NCBI GenBank assembly: GCA_947179485.1
Contig: OX359250.1
Span: forward strand, 2,997,661-3,061,660
From: Allacma fusca
Taxonomy: Eukaryota > Arthropoda > Collembola > Symphypleona > Sminthuridae
Reading direction: 5' to 3'
Length of the DNA stretch: 64,000 bases
Position 1 is the first letter of the stretch. The number at the start of each line of letters is the position of its first letter. The position numbers and the translations under genes are program-made. The notes beneath the pieces are model-generated. The model was not told where the DNA came from. It ran no database searches and worked only from the letters and a program-made list of their open reading frames with translations. Below, one piece after another: positions 11,334 through 22,343 of the stretch.

Positions 11334-13100
11334 CAGAGCTGCTTGCAGGTATCAGGTAGTACCTGAAAAATACCCGTCGGGTCGGGTTCGGGTCAAGTTC
11401 GGGTCAGCTATAAAAAAAAGTACCTGAGATTCGGGTCAAGTGAGGGTACATCCAGGATCCGCACCTGATATTACAGGTCGGGTTACGATCAAGTTCGGGT
11501 TTAAAAAATATACCTGAGCTCAATGTCAGGTACAAGTTCGGTACGACGAATTTAAAATACCTGAACCCGAACTTGCAATTTCAGGTATTGAGCAAGTATT
11601 TTTTTACCGCAATAATTTAACTTTAAGTTCACGTGAATGAAACTCAAAAGCAGAAATGAACGTTAATGTAGCTTCACATGGCTGAAGAACACGTGGTAGT
11701 TAGTGATGCATGAGAGCTGCCATACCAATTAAATTAACAAGCAGCCAAACTTAGTGCATCGCATGGGTTCAAAACAGTCGAACCTGTACCTGGACCCAAA
11801 CTTTGGGTACCTCAAAAGTGTGAACCTGTCCCTGAAAATGTACCGATTTTACAGGTTCAAATTTTTCGATCCTGAACCTGACCCAATTGCGTTTTTGTAG
11901 TACCCGCACCTGATTAGTACCTGAACCCGAAAAAGTACCCAAAAGACGACCTGAACCTGGGTATTTTTGGACCGGACCTGAGCATGTTTTGGGTACTTGA
12001 GAATCAGAACTTTTTTACTATTTTATCTTGTGTTAAAAGTACAATTGGGTGTTTGCAGTGCAGAATATATTTAAAATGAAAAAGAATGCCTGTTCACTGG
12101 TTCCTGGGACACCCTGCCATTGCTTTTTCGATGGAAATCATCTTGCAAGCTTGAAATTCTCCGGCTTTTAACTTTCAATCAGTAAATCCAAACATTTCAG
12201 GTCTTTTGCGATCAGGTTCAGGTCTTTCATTTGTTACACCTGGTCCTGACAGGTAAAAGCAAAACGGGTTTTTCTGTGTACCTGAACCTGAACCAGAAGC
12301 TTTACCCAATTTCACTGGTATAAAATACTGCACCCAGAAAGGACCCAAAATTATTGGGTCCAAAATACATGCACCCATACTGAACCTGAACCTGGACCTG
12401 AACCCAAATACCTGGGTGCGACCTGAACCCAAATACCTGGGTGCGACCTGAACCCATGCGATGCACTAAGCCAAACTTTGCTAATTGATTTCATGATATA
12501 GCCTTGTAGCACATTGCCTTTAGCAACATTGTAGTACACATCAACAAATTGGAATCAATTTGGTGTATACTTGTGCCTTCAGGCTTGGTTACTATTTTTA
12601 AAATTAATTAATTTAAGGCTTGGTTACAATTAAAAAAGCTAGATGATCTCCGATCTCGTGCTGAAGCTATTGCTCAGAAAATGCTTTGGGTAGGTTAAAT
12701 TGGCTGTTTTCAGTCTTTTTGTGATGCTTGTCACTTAACATTATTACAGATTTACGTATTTGGGATTTAGCGTCAGTGAGTAAGTGGTATTTACTTTGAT
12801 AAAGTAATAAGATAGAACTTGTGATTATCAGTTTGCTCTGACAAAATACTTGAAAGTCGGGTTCGGGTTCAGGTTCGGGTTCAAGTTCGGGTCGGGTTTG
12901 TTGTGAGATCCGCACCTCAGGTATTTTTTCAGGTGCGGGTAACCATGAAGTACCTGATCCAAAAATACCTGACAGGTGCGGATGTTAACTCGGATCCGGA
13001 GGGCCAAGTTCGGGTCGACGAAAAAAATTAACCTGATATTTCAGGTGCGGGTCGGGTTCAGGTGCGGATCTTGATTTTTTGCTACCTGAAAGCAGCTCTG
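11334..13100. mobile_element. hAT-like non-autonomous element B (ACCTGA/CGGGTTC word array), nested
   Basis: Terminal inverted repeats CAGAGCTGCTTKCAGGTA and an exact 8-bp target duplication TAGTATAC (11326-11333 and 13101-13108) define a 1767-bp element inserted in the transposase exon. The subterminal parts are dense with TACCTGAA, CGGGTTCGGGT and ACCTGAACC words. The middle (11752-12468) is itself another insertion (element C). No coding capacity is visible; short glycine/proline-rich ORFs here follow from the repeats. Confidence 0.93.
11752..12468. mobile_element. TIR element C nested inside element B (9-bp target duplication)
   Basis: Perfect inverted ends TAGTGCATCGCATGGGTT and a flanking direct repeat AGCCAAACT (11743-11751 and 12469-12477) define a 717-bp element. 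The flanking repeat is best read as 9 bp rather than the 8 bp of its neighbours, although the shared string AGCCAAACTT makes 9-10 bp possible. Its ends carry ACCTGAACC-type words like those of its host element B. A 5'-truncated relative lies at 21160-21536. Confidence 0.85.
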
Positions 13101-15548
13101 TAGTATACCATTGATGTAGATGTTAGCCATAGAACCGTAAATGTACGTACTATTCCTAGTAATACGCAGTGCATATAGTCCACACAAAAGCCATCGACAA
13201 TGTCAAATCCTTTCAACAACAAAATTGGCGATGCTGTAAGTATCCCTTTGGAGAATTTCGACTGTTGAACTTGAAGTTTATAATTTTCGTGATTCCGCTT
13301 CATAGGTGATTTATGCAAGTATACCCTTGTGTGACCATTCCCCTTCCGAACTACAGTGCCCTCGTCCTCACACCAAGTACATCCGAATCTTCCATTATAC
13401 TGGGTGTGCCCCTGAAGAACGCATCTTGCTACGGCATCCACAGAAATGCACGAAACAAATACTTTTGAATAAATGTACTCATTTGCTAAATTTTTCCATT
13501 TCACAGGTATTTCCTGCAAGGAGTTGAGTTGCTTGATGACTGGCGGAAATACAAGAAAAGGGTCTATTTTCTTTTTACCACTCCAAATAGCTGCGCAAAT
13601 AAAATATCGCTTCTTCAGGTACAAAGGTAATTCATTACAAGTCATCAAAATAGGCCACAGAGATTTACCGGAAGAACGAAATAGAGGTACTCCATCAGTA
13701 TTCATTGTAAACGTTAAATCCATGTTATTATTGTGCGAGCTGGACGAGGTTGTAGTGGTGCTCCTTGAATAAAATTTGTCCAACGCGTCCATTATATCTT
13801 TAGACTGAAGAGCAATTTCAAGTTGTTTTCGGATATCAAGAACAGCAAACATTTGGTTGTTTCGCATGTCAAAATTTGACGGTAGAGATAATTTGCAGTT
13901 ATTGCAAATTGTGTTTTCTACATGACTGTTGCATGTTCCGCAAAAGTAGTGTTTATTAACAAACACAGTGGTACGAGCTAGGTGTCGATTGAACCTATAT
14001 TCAGTAGTTGGATAATATGCTGAGCCCGGAATGTGAAGTTTGAGTAGTTGTAGAAGACCTTCCAGTGCATTTTTCTTTAAATTGAATTTTGAGACAAAAG
14101 CGGACACCAAGCTTAGGCTCTCAGTTAGCGTCAGAGAACAGCCCTCATACAACTGGAAAATATATTTAATTATTAAATTTAATTATTGGGAATATATGCA
14201 TCGTCAACATATGACATAGCCCCTATCTAGAAAATGCAAGTGAGTAACTCCCACAATAAACATTCAAGGCTCGTAATTTGTGGCAAATTTAATTCTAAAA
14301 AACATTTCTTTCTCTTGGGTCAATGAATAATCCAGGTCACGTGAATAAAAGTGGAATTCGTCCCGGGGATCTTGCTATGTAATTTTCCATGATTACGTAA
14401 ACTTTGTTTAAATCAAATTTCTTCGTAAACAGCTTTTGTTAGATTTTTTTTTTGGAAATTCATAATAAATTTTTTTAACTTCTACATTGTTTAAATAGAA
14501 CCACATTCTTCGAGTGTATTACAAAACAAAATCAGGAATATGTGAAATTCTAATAGTCATCTCCTCAAAATTCAAAACGTCACTGCATACTCGAGATTTC
14601 CGACTTGGATTAGTCTGACACATGTTAAGTCACAATATAGCCAATCTGCTAATATAGTCACTCTATAGCCTTCAAAGAAATATCTTAAAAACTGCTTTCG
14701 AGAAACAAGTTGGATCACTCGAAGATTGCCCGAAGAAACCTTGCTTCAGGTTTTCGGCTCTTGTTTCCAGAAATCCTAATGACCTTATACTAAGCTCAGG
14801 AAAATAACATTATCAAAAATCCAACATCAAAATTGTTTTCAGAAATAAATTTGATTGTTAAAAATATCATCACAAAAAAACGAAAAATGCTTCACGTTGA
14901 TGACCCCCGTGGCCTTAAAAATTTAATCATTTGACAAAATTGTTTTTTTAAATTCTAGATGTGTCTGCTACAAAATATTTTAATAGAATATTTCATGAGT
15001 TACTCCCTTAAATTCCTAGTTAAGGTTGATCTTATATTTTTACCCCGTATATGTCTTGCCAAATGTTCAGATTATGGAAAATATTTACCTTTGATTCCAA
15101 ATTACTATTATCTAAAATGGGGTCTGATGACGGCTGATCAAATTGGAGTTCACGACTTTCATCCATAATTTCGCTTGAGTCAGACAAATTTTCGTGATTA
15201 TCCTCATCACTAATACTTGAAACGTCCCAGGACTCGTCTGAATTATCATTCATTATTTCATTAAGAATTTAATAAGGCAATAGTTAATTTGCAACGGGTA
15301 AATATTAGTTATATAATTACCTGGGGTTAGAACAGCTCCATCTCCGCCGAACAAGTTGTTGACATTGCCGAATAATAATGCTGGAGTCTGTTTTGAACTA
15401 TTCTGAAACCGAATCAGGTATAAATTCTGGGCTGTAATTGTTGTTGCTAAAATTTTCATACTACATTATATATTTTGTACGTTCTATTTACCCTATTTTT
15501 CCGACTCCACAATGTCTGTCTAGGAAGTTTTCTGCATTCTTTTGGCAT

Positions 15549-15866
15549 TTTGTTTACAAATCTCAAACATTTACAAAACAAAACTAGTCTAGAAATTTCA
15601 ATCATCCGTTCAAAATTACAAACAAATATTATAATTATTCAATTTGAAAGTGATCTAGTTAAAATTTGAACTGTCCCCAAAAACCAAGGATACAAATCAT
15701 TTATCGAGATTCCCAACTAGCGCTCTATTGAATGTTGAATTCGCGCCTATTTGTAACAAAGCATTTTAACGTACTACATAATTTTCAGGTTAATGGCTGA
15801 CATGAGTTGATACTATAACGAGCTTGTGAATTTTGGCTCTCCAATTTGTGCATTGAACTCAAAATT
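15549..15866. promoter_or_regulatory. shared divergent promoter region of the Tnp2 transposon
   Basis: The start codons of the transposase (15548, minus) and the BEN gene (15867, plus) are 318 bp apart and point away from each other, so the promoters of both genes must lie in or near this stretch. A possible splice acceptor (TTTTCAG, about 15783-15789) suggests a non-coding 5' exon for the BEN gene. No specific core element could be assigned. Confidence 0.35.
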
Positions 15867-17462
15867 ATGGAAGCAAAAGTGAAATCTGGGTACAGTTGTA
15901 TATTTTTTACAGCCGATCAGACTTACTCCTATGTGAAAACAAGTAAAGTTGAATTTGGAAGGTACAATTATCCTACTCCTGAGTTAGCTATAAATAAGAT
16001 ACTTCCTGTTGTTTGGGATGACACTGGAGAGGAGCTTATGGCAAAGCTTCTGGCAACTGGTGAGTGTAAATGGGTTGTATTTATAAATTTGCGTGTTATC
16101 CTTTAGTACGAGTTTCAAATTCTGTTTTGTTTGATCTCACAGGGTCAAAATCTAAAATGTCAAAAATGGCTGCAAATTTAGCAGAGGAAGCCAGAGATCA
16201 ATCGTTTAGTGAGAAGGACCTGGGAAAACACAAACGTGGGAGAGTTCCTAAAACAATTTCGAATGATTTTGAAGTAATTTAATTGCTTGAGTTGATATAT
16301 CCTCTTCATTTTCTTATTTTTATTTAACTGATCGTAAAAGATTACAATGTTTTTATCAGTGTTTTGAATGTGAAACAGACAACGAGCCCCAGCAAGCGGA
16401 AAATGCAACCCAGGGAAGGTCCATCAACTAAAAAGAAGGTATTTGGATTCATTTACTATGAATTATGTATTTAATTAATAATTAAATTAAGTTTTGACAA
16501 ATTGCATCTCCAAGATCAGCAAATAAAAATTGTATATCTTCCCATTTTAGTTAAGGAGGGAAGCCCACGAAGTTATTCTTGCTTTGGAGCCCTCGCCAGT
16601 TTTAATAGATGAAGCTAACCATAGCAGCAGCGAAGTGACTACAAACGAGCTGCAAGATGAGGTTTCGTTTGATTTAAGTACCAGTTGAATTATAATATGA
16701 ATGATAAATGCTGTATTATCTTTTGTTTACATTTTTTAAAGGTAATCCAATTGCCTCAATATTCCACTGAGGAAATTTCTAGCCTGTTGGCTGATAAGGA
16801 CAAGGAGATCAATAAATTGCGCCAGGAGCTTCAAATTCAGAAGTCGCGCATGTATAAGTTAAAAAGTAAGTGAGGCTTATAACAATCGTTAAATGCACTA
16901 GATAAATAATATTTGTGTCAATAATTGTAACCATAAATTTATACTAAATATATAAATGCTCGACAGAATCAACCTCCGTTAGCAGCAATATTCGAGCTGA
17001 GATGGTTGAACTAGGAGATGGATTAACCGCCTCTAAAGATGTTGTGGATAACATACGAGATCGCTTTCACAATAGTCCCAACCAGTTTATACGAGCAATC
17101 ATGGAACAGACCGGAATTTTTCCGCTTGAGGATATAGCTCGTTGTTCCGTTTATGGTCATAAGACTTCCACCAGCACCACTCAAGCTCGACCTGCTCTGG
17201 GACCGAAGTTCTTTGCACTCAAAAGTAATATGCATTTTTTGCACAAAATTTCAGCAGACATTCAGAATAAATTGCTGCGACCTTTATTTGTAATACGTGT
17301 GTATATAATTTCGGAAATTATTTTTCATGTTTTTCAGAATTCGTGATTTCAGAATGTTCACTAACCATTGGATCTCTTGGGTTTCATAAATTCGAAGCGA
17401 GCTGCCGTAGCATTTGTACAGACGCCCGTAAACGTCTCAAGAACAAAAATACTGAACAATGA
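15867..17462 (+). CDS. BEN-domain protein encoded by the Tnp2-type transposon (7 exons)
   Basis: Seven exons join in phase with GT-AG introns: 15867-16059, 16143-16273, 16379-16438, 16551-16661, 16742-16865, 16967-17224 and 17338-17462. The product is 333 residues. The N-terminal part (FFTADQTYSYVKTS...) is unassigned. A basic, NLS-like stretch follows (SPSKRK, STKKK). Exon 5 encodes a likely coiled coil (LLADKDKEINKLRQELQIQ). The last two exons match a BEN domain in order: a helix around NSPNQFIRAIMEQTGIF, then EDIARCSV, RPALGPK and a final helix around KFEASCRSICTDARKRL. BEN domains are DNA- and chromatin-binding modules, so a role in binding or silencing control of the element is plausible but inferred. 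It diverges from the transposase gene. AATAAA follows at 17514. All exons are open, so the gene may be intact. Confidence 0.8.
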
Positions 17463-18888
17463 AACGGTTAAAATTTTGTCATAATTGTTTGAATGCAAGC
17501 GTAAATATTTTACAATAAATTATTGTGAAATAATGGAACAATTTTTCGTACTTTATTTTGTATTTATTGGAAATACTAAATTTTGCATTTTATTTTTGGT
17601 TGGGAATTAAATTTGTGTGGAACATATAAGAAGTTATGGGATCTTAAAAGAAAATGGCTAAAAAATAATTAGGTTTCATCATATGGGTGTCTATGGGAAC
17701 ATGTGGGAAAAAAGTATATGAAAACGTCTGCATATCTTATACAGTTTTCTTATACGTTACTACTTATGGGATCTTATGTGGGAGTGACGGTCGGGTAGCT
17801 TACTATATACAGTGCTTGGTCACTTTGCATTACAATCCTGTACAAATGGTCTCCGGTAGATAACTAAAATAGTACTTGTACTAATGGGCTGCAATTTTCT
17901 GAACTTTCAAATAAAGATGTTGAGAAGAGACAGGTAGGGGAAAAGTTGGGATTTTGTTGGTCAAACGAGCATTAAAAAAATTAAAAACAAAAAAGTATGA
18001 ATTCGGTGTGACAAAAATTTGCATTATGCGTTCTGCATTCCAGTTCTGCCCGCACATTTTTCAAAAAATGAGCTCTGGATTGGATCTCATTGTTTTTATT
18101 TGCAGTATAGAGTGTCCGTGTAAGTAAATTAGTTAAGTAATTATGATCCGTTAAAAATATTGAAGCCAGGATTGGACGGTTTTAATTTTTCGGTGGTATA
18201 CAGACGATTATTTTATTGCAAGACTCCGAATTCATAACAAATTCTATGTAGCAGTTTAAACAGTGATTTTCAGGTGAAAGAGGTTTGAAACAATTAAAAA
18301 CTATCTCACACTGGCCGACCAGTAATTACCTCAATGAATTTGCCCATCAAATAATGAAGATAGCCATAAAACATAGGAAATGCACACTGAACCTGAACGC
18401 TAGCAGCGTAAGAAGTGACGACAGTGTCAGTATGATGGAGCAAACTGTGAGGCGAAGACTCAAGAGTATATTGAATCTAGGGATGTGCCAAACGATATAA
18501 CGAAACGATATAATGGTCCATATCGTGCATTTTGGATCAAAAATATCGTACGATATTTCTCGTAATTTTTAAACGCTATAACGTATGGTTAAGAACATCA
18601 TTTTTGCAGTTTTTATTCCAGAAATGTCATACTGCAGACCTCTAACGCTTTTTGTTGAAAATAATTGGCTGCAAATGATGAAAATTTTGTCCACAAACGA
18701 AAAGTCGGCAAAACTAAGCGTCATGCGTGTGTTCAATTTCAATTTGCGAGCAAGCCAACATTTAAAACTGGTGTTTCCGAATTGCATATAGTATCTTATA
18801 TAATATGGAGTGAGTATGTTCATTTGAATTTTCGCTCCAAATCTACGAGCCAATAAGAAAGCTGCGTCTAATTTAAAAATTAGTACAA

Positions 18889-19070
18889 AAAATAAGAGCA
18901 TATTGTTAAAAAAGAGCAAAAAATATAAAAACATATGCTTAAATAAGTACAAAAAGTAAAAAAGCATGTTGTTAAAAAAGAGCAAAAAATATAAAAACAT
19001 CTGCGTGAATAAGTACAAAAAATAAAAAAGCATATTGTAAAAAAGCACAAAAAATAAAAAAGCATCCTCT
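18889..19070. repeat. tandem repeat, unit about 70 bp, inside element K
   Basis: Two full units and a partial one of an A-rich sequence, each containing AAAAAAGAGCAAAAAATATAA and AAGTACAAAAA blocks. The short hydrophobic ORFs on the minus strand are translations of this repeat. Confidence 0.7.
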
Positions 19071-19189
19071 CTACAAAATTCAAAGAGTGGACAGTCTTCG
19101 TCTTTGTCTTGGTGTAATGCGGATTTGAAATTTTACGCGCGCTAAATGAATTATTAAAATTATTTTTTAAAAAAATTGAATAAATTATT

Positions 19190-19470
19190 AAAGAATTATA
19201 CAGTAGCAATGGCGGCGACATTGGCACGGACAGCCATTTACCACCAAGACGGCACACTCCTTCAAATTAAAGGAAAGAATTTTTTTTAATTAAAAGATGA
19301 ATTATTAAAGCCGGATACAGTAGCAACGGCGGCGAAATTGTCACGGGTAGCCATTCAGTACCAAGACGGCCCACTCATTCAAATTAGTATTTCTAAACAA
19401 ATTTAAAAAATAAACTATTGAAGCATTATACAGTAGCAAGGGCAGTGACATTGTCACGGTCAGCCATCCC
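19190..19470. repeat. tandem repeat, unit about 115 bp, three copies
   Basis: Three units start near 19194, 19313 and 19425, each with ACAGTAGCAA, GGCGGCGA-type and GCCATT/GCCATC blocks followed by CAAGACGGC and TTCAAATTA (the last unit is partial). A related array lies at about 48120-48550, so this is a dispersed family. Confidence 0.65.
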
Positions 19471-20889
19471 GGGGTCTTGCGACGTGAGACCTTTGGGCTT
19501 TCTTAATAATTACTATAATTTAACGTAAGCTTTGTTGTGAGGATGAAAAATTATCAAGGAAAAGTTTGGAAACAGTTGATATTTATGTATCGAAGCCAAT
19601 GTTTTTACATGGTCAATTGTATGTTGCATTTTCGAAAAATCAAAAATTAAGATTAAGATAATTGTAAATGACACTGCAGAAAGGTGAAGGAACCTACACA
19701 AGTAATTGTGTATTTAAAGAAGTTGTGTAATAGATTATAGTCATACGAAATTGTATTTCAGAACCAAACATGATTATTTAAAATATATTCGATAAAAAAA
19801 TCACTTCAACAATACAATTTTAATACTAGCGGATCAAGTAGTTATACTGTTGGCGTTGTTATTGGGAAATGGAGGTTATCTACCGACGTAGGTGGTGGCT
19901 TGATCCGCTCAAAGAGAATCTTATATTCGCTAGGGTTTTAACAGGAAGGGCGGAAGGGGACACCATGTTTCTTTCCCAAGTTACACTAATTTCAAATGAG
20001 GGTGATACCCGTTTGTTTTATTATGAACGTAGGCATTTGGTTATCAAAACCGTTTACTCATGGTCAGCTCTATGTAGAATTTTTTAGATCGACCTCTCAA
20101 TACAGTGTAAAAACTATATGTCGACAAAAATGAGGATCAGGGGGAACTACTGGGTGAATGGACTGGTATTTATAGAGTTAATTGTTTGGAGCCAGAAATA
20201 TTATAAACTTTGCAGAGCTACATATAGAAGGAAAGCTAAAGTAAAAATTTTCGACACTAAACATCAAAGCAAAATACTTGATGACAGAAATGAAACGTTT
20301 ACAATAAATAATGTTTTAAGGAAGTTTTTAATCGTTAAATTTACTGATTTGTAAAAATGTATGCGGGACCAACTCCCAGCCGCGGTCTAGGGATCTAACA
20401 CGGGATATGCACAGGGGCCTTAGTGTGAAGTTCCACAGTGCACTCAACCATGATTTTTTCAAGTGTTTATCGATTTTTAGCATTTTAATTGACTTTTATT
20501 CTGCTATCTATCTAGACTATTATCACGTAAGCTTTAATATGTTACAACAAACCAAGACGGCAAGCAAATCTCCCTGCGGAGCAGGGCTTTTACTAGTCGT
20601 TATATCTTTTTCGTGCATATCGTTATAGTGTATTTTAAAGTCAAATATCGGTATCGCTCAAAAATGAACGATACGCACATCCCTAATTGAAACGGAAATA
20701 TTGTCAGAAAAAAATCTTCCCTCACGAAAAACATGTTGACAAAAAAGGCAATGGAGCAATCAATTTTTAAAAATGTAGAGGTAACTACTGGATTAAATTT
20801 CACTGGTCTCCGGATTCTAAGATATGTAGTTTTGGTACCAAAAGACAGCCAAGAGTGTGGAGAAAACCAGAAGAATGACTACAGCCAGG

Positions 20890-21159
20890 GTTCAACAAGT
20901 TAACCGTGAAACACGGAGAGGATAAACTTAGTACAACCTTAAATATACCCTCCTATAAGCATTACTTTACCCCATGCTCAAATTTAGGGTTGTTGATTGT
21001 ATGGGACCGTTTTTCTGCCAGTGTCATAGGGAATCTTGTTAACATTCAAACCACCATGATCAGAGATCTATCAGTCCATCCTTTAAAAGAATTTAAAGGA
21101 ATCTTGCAAGAAATTAATAAATTTTGGGAATTAATTTTTCAGCTGCATGACGAAATGAA
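20890..21159 (+). other. unassigned open frame remnant
   Basis: An open stretch of about 90 codons (GEDKLSTTLNIPSYKHYF, IRDLSVHPLKEFKGIL) lies between element K and the truncated C relative. It has an amino-acid composition like real protein but matches no family I recognise. It may be the continuation of the interrupted ORF at 18274-20770. Confidence 0.3.
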
Positions 21160-21536
21160 CTTGAGAATCAGAACTTTTTTTAATTATTTTATCCTGTGTT
21201 AAAAGTACAATTGGGTATTTTCAGTACAAAATATATTTAAAATGAATAAGAATGCCTGTTCACTGGTTCCTGGGACTCCCTGCCATTGCTTTTACGATGG
21301 AAATCATCTTGGAAGATTGAAATTCTCCGGCCTTTAACTTTCAATCAATGAAGCTAAACATTTCAGGTTCATTTGTTACACCTGGTCCTGACAGGTAACA
21401 ACAAAAGGGGTTTTTCTCTGTACCTGAACCTTTACATAATTTCACGGGTATAAAATACTGTACCCAGAAAGGACCCAAAATTATTAGGTCGAAATTATAT
21501 GCACCCATACTGAACCTGAACCCATGCGATGCTCTA
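21160..21536. mobile_element. truncated copy of element C
   Basis: Closely similar to 11995-12468, beginning at TTGAGAATCAGAAC and ending at the inverted-repeat end CCCATGCGATGCTCTA. The left end is missing. The two copies differ by substitutions and small indels, so they separated before the most recent insertions in this window. Confidence 0.8.
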
Positions 21537-21791
21537 GTAGGCCCCATGATGGCTCCCATCTTGCTAAGAATAATCCTGTTGCTAAGCAACTCACACTGAA
21601 GACTGGTACAGTATTCCACCCCAAAAGACGCTAAAACTAGTGTAGTCAGTCCCCGAAATAATTCAGGAACTTATTAAGGCCCGTGGTGGTGCCACCCGCT
21701 ATTAAACCAAAGGGTGGTGGTAATAATGCAAATTTTGGTCACCCCGAATTCCCACTTTGTTTGTTTTTCAGTTGTTTATATTTGTTTGACC

Positions 21792-22187
21792 TAGTGATGC
21801 CAATGGTCTGGTCCGGACCATTTATAATGGTCCGTTATTGGTTTGGTCCGGTCTGGTCCAACACTTGGACCAGACCAGATGCAATTGGTCCAGTATCAGG
21901 ACCAGACCAGACCAGACCAAAGGACCATGGTCCCAATCTTTCGGAAAATGACAAATTTATAGATTCACAAAATCCCATGTAATGTTTAAAATTGTCAACA
22001 AAACAAAATTTCACTTAATAAAACTTGATTATTTAATTACTATTAATGGTATTCTGGACCATGGTCCGGACCATGGTCTTTGGTCTGGTCTGGTCCGAAA
22101 AACTGGACCAGACCAATAGTCTGGTCTTACCTTTGGACCAGACCAGTTTCATAAATCATGGATCAGACCAGACCATTGGCATCACTA
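21792..22187. mobile_element. hAT-like non-autonomous element D (GGTCTGGTCC word array)
   Basis: A 396-bp element with perfect inverted ends TAGTGATGCCAATGGTCTGG and an exact 8-bp target duplication GTTTGACC (21784-21791 and 22188-22195). Almost the whole element is made of GGTCTGGTCC, GGTCCGGACC and GGACCAGACC words in both orientations. It is inserted in the right copy of repeat pair Q. Confidence 0.95.
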
Positions 22188-22343
22188 GTTTGACCAACAA
22201 AATCCCTACTTTTTCCCTTCCCATCTCTTCTCAACAACTTTATTTGTAAGTTCTAAAAGTTGCAGCTCATTAGTACAAGTACTATTTTCGTTATCTACCG
22301 GAGGCCATTTGTACATGCTTGTAATGCAAATTTGTGAACACTG

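Larger units (their letters stand above)
10293..15548 (-). pseudogene. Tnp2/DUF4218-family transposase, 5 exons, disrupted by nested element B
   Basis: Transposase of the Tnp2 family (plant CACTA-type and metazoan relatives). Minus-strand exons fit in phase with GT-AG junctions: 15548-15492, 15402-15321, 15237-15089, then a large exon from 14152 to 10293. The large exon is split by element B (11334-13100) plus its 8-bp target duplication. On either side of the insertion the frame is continuous: codon 351 of the large exon is cut after two bases at 13101, and the base at 11325 completes it. Ignoring the insertion, the product is about 790 residues with no stop. Family hallmarks are LYEGCSLTLTESL, CGTCNSHV...CNNC, MNTDGVPLFRSSGKSLWPI, GRFGCTWCEDEG, DYMHCVLLG, LPRSVKEIKYWKASE and the DUF4218-type HQLSHIVDCVEKWGPLW with FEDINGLLKSYVH. 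The N-terminal exon begins MPKECRKLPRQTLW. A reverse-strand AATAAA lies near 10214. Confidence 0.85.
10041..17800. mobile_element. Tnp2-type (CACTA-like) autonomous transposon with two genes
   Basis: The element spans two divergent genes, a Tnp2/DUF4218 transposase on the minus strand and a BEN-domain gene on the plus strand. Imperfect inverted ends are visible: TTTACCCGAGCG near 10043-10054, and the reverse complement of CTACCCGACCG near 17788-17799. The word GGGATCTTATG recurs close to each end (about 10072, 17640 and 17770), as expected for subterminal transposase-binding sites. Without the nested 1.77-kb insertion at 11334-13100 the element is about 6.0 kb. A possible 3-bp TAC target duplication does not fit the terminal repeats exactly, so the exact borders and the superfamily within the Tnp2 group remain uncertain. 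Confidence 0.72.
18478..20685. mobile_element. hAT-like element K (CGATAT word array)
   Basis: Inverted ends TAGGGATGTGC with an 8-bp target duplication differing at one base (ATTGAATC at 18470-18477, ATTGAAAC at 20686-20693). Next to each end lie AACGATATAACG/ATATCGTA/TATCG words. The 2208-bp interior holds two tandem repeat blocks (18889-19070 and 19190-19470). No transposase was recognised. Confidence 0.85.
18274..20770 (+). pseudogene. unknown ORF fragment interrupted by element K
   Basis: After a good splice acceptor (TTTTCAG, ending at 18273) an open frame runs to 18477, with HWPTSNYLNEFAHQIMK and MMEQTVRRRLKSIL. It continues after element K and one copy of the target duplication at 20686 as KRKYCQKKIFPHEKHVDKK, reaching a stop at 20768-20770. 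The continuity shows that K inserted into a coding exon. The protein was not recognised; its position inside repeat pair Q suggests it belongs to that transposon. Confidence 0.5.
17810..22343. repeat. long inverted repeat pair Q bracketing 4.5 kb (probable TE)
   Basis: About 190 bp at 17810-18000 returns in inverted orientation at about 21760-22343 once element D is removed from the right copy. Shared blocks include TTTGCATTACAA, CTCCGGTAGATAAC, TAGTACTTGTACTAATG and GGGATTTTGTTGGTCAAAC. The outer ends both start CAGTG. No flanking target duplication was found. The pair looks like the long terminal inverted repeats of an older transposon, whose interior now holds elements K, C' and an ORF remnant. 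Confidence 0.6.

Noticed and set aside
12175..12432. Glycine/phenylalanine-rich ORF resembling an RNA-binding protein
   Set aside because: Product of the CCTGAACC words of elements B and C, with no conserved domain.
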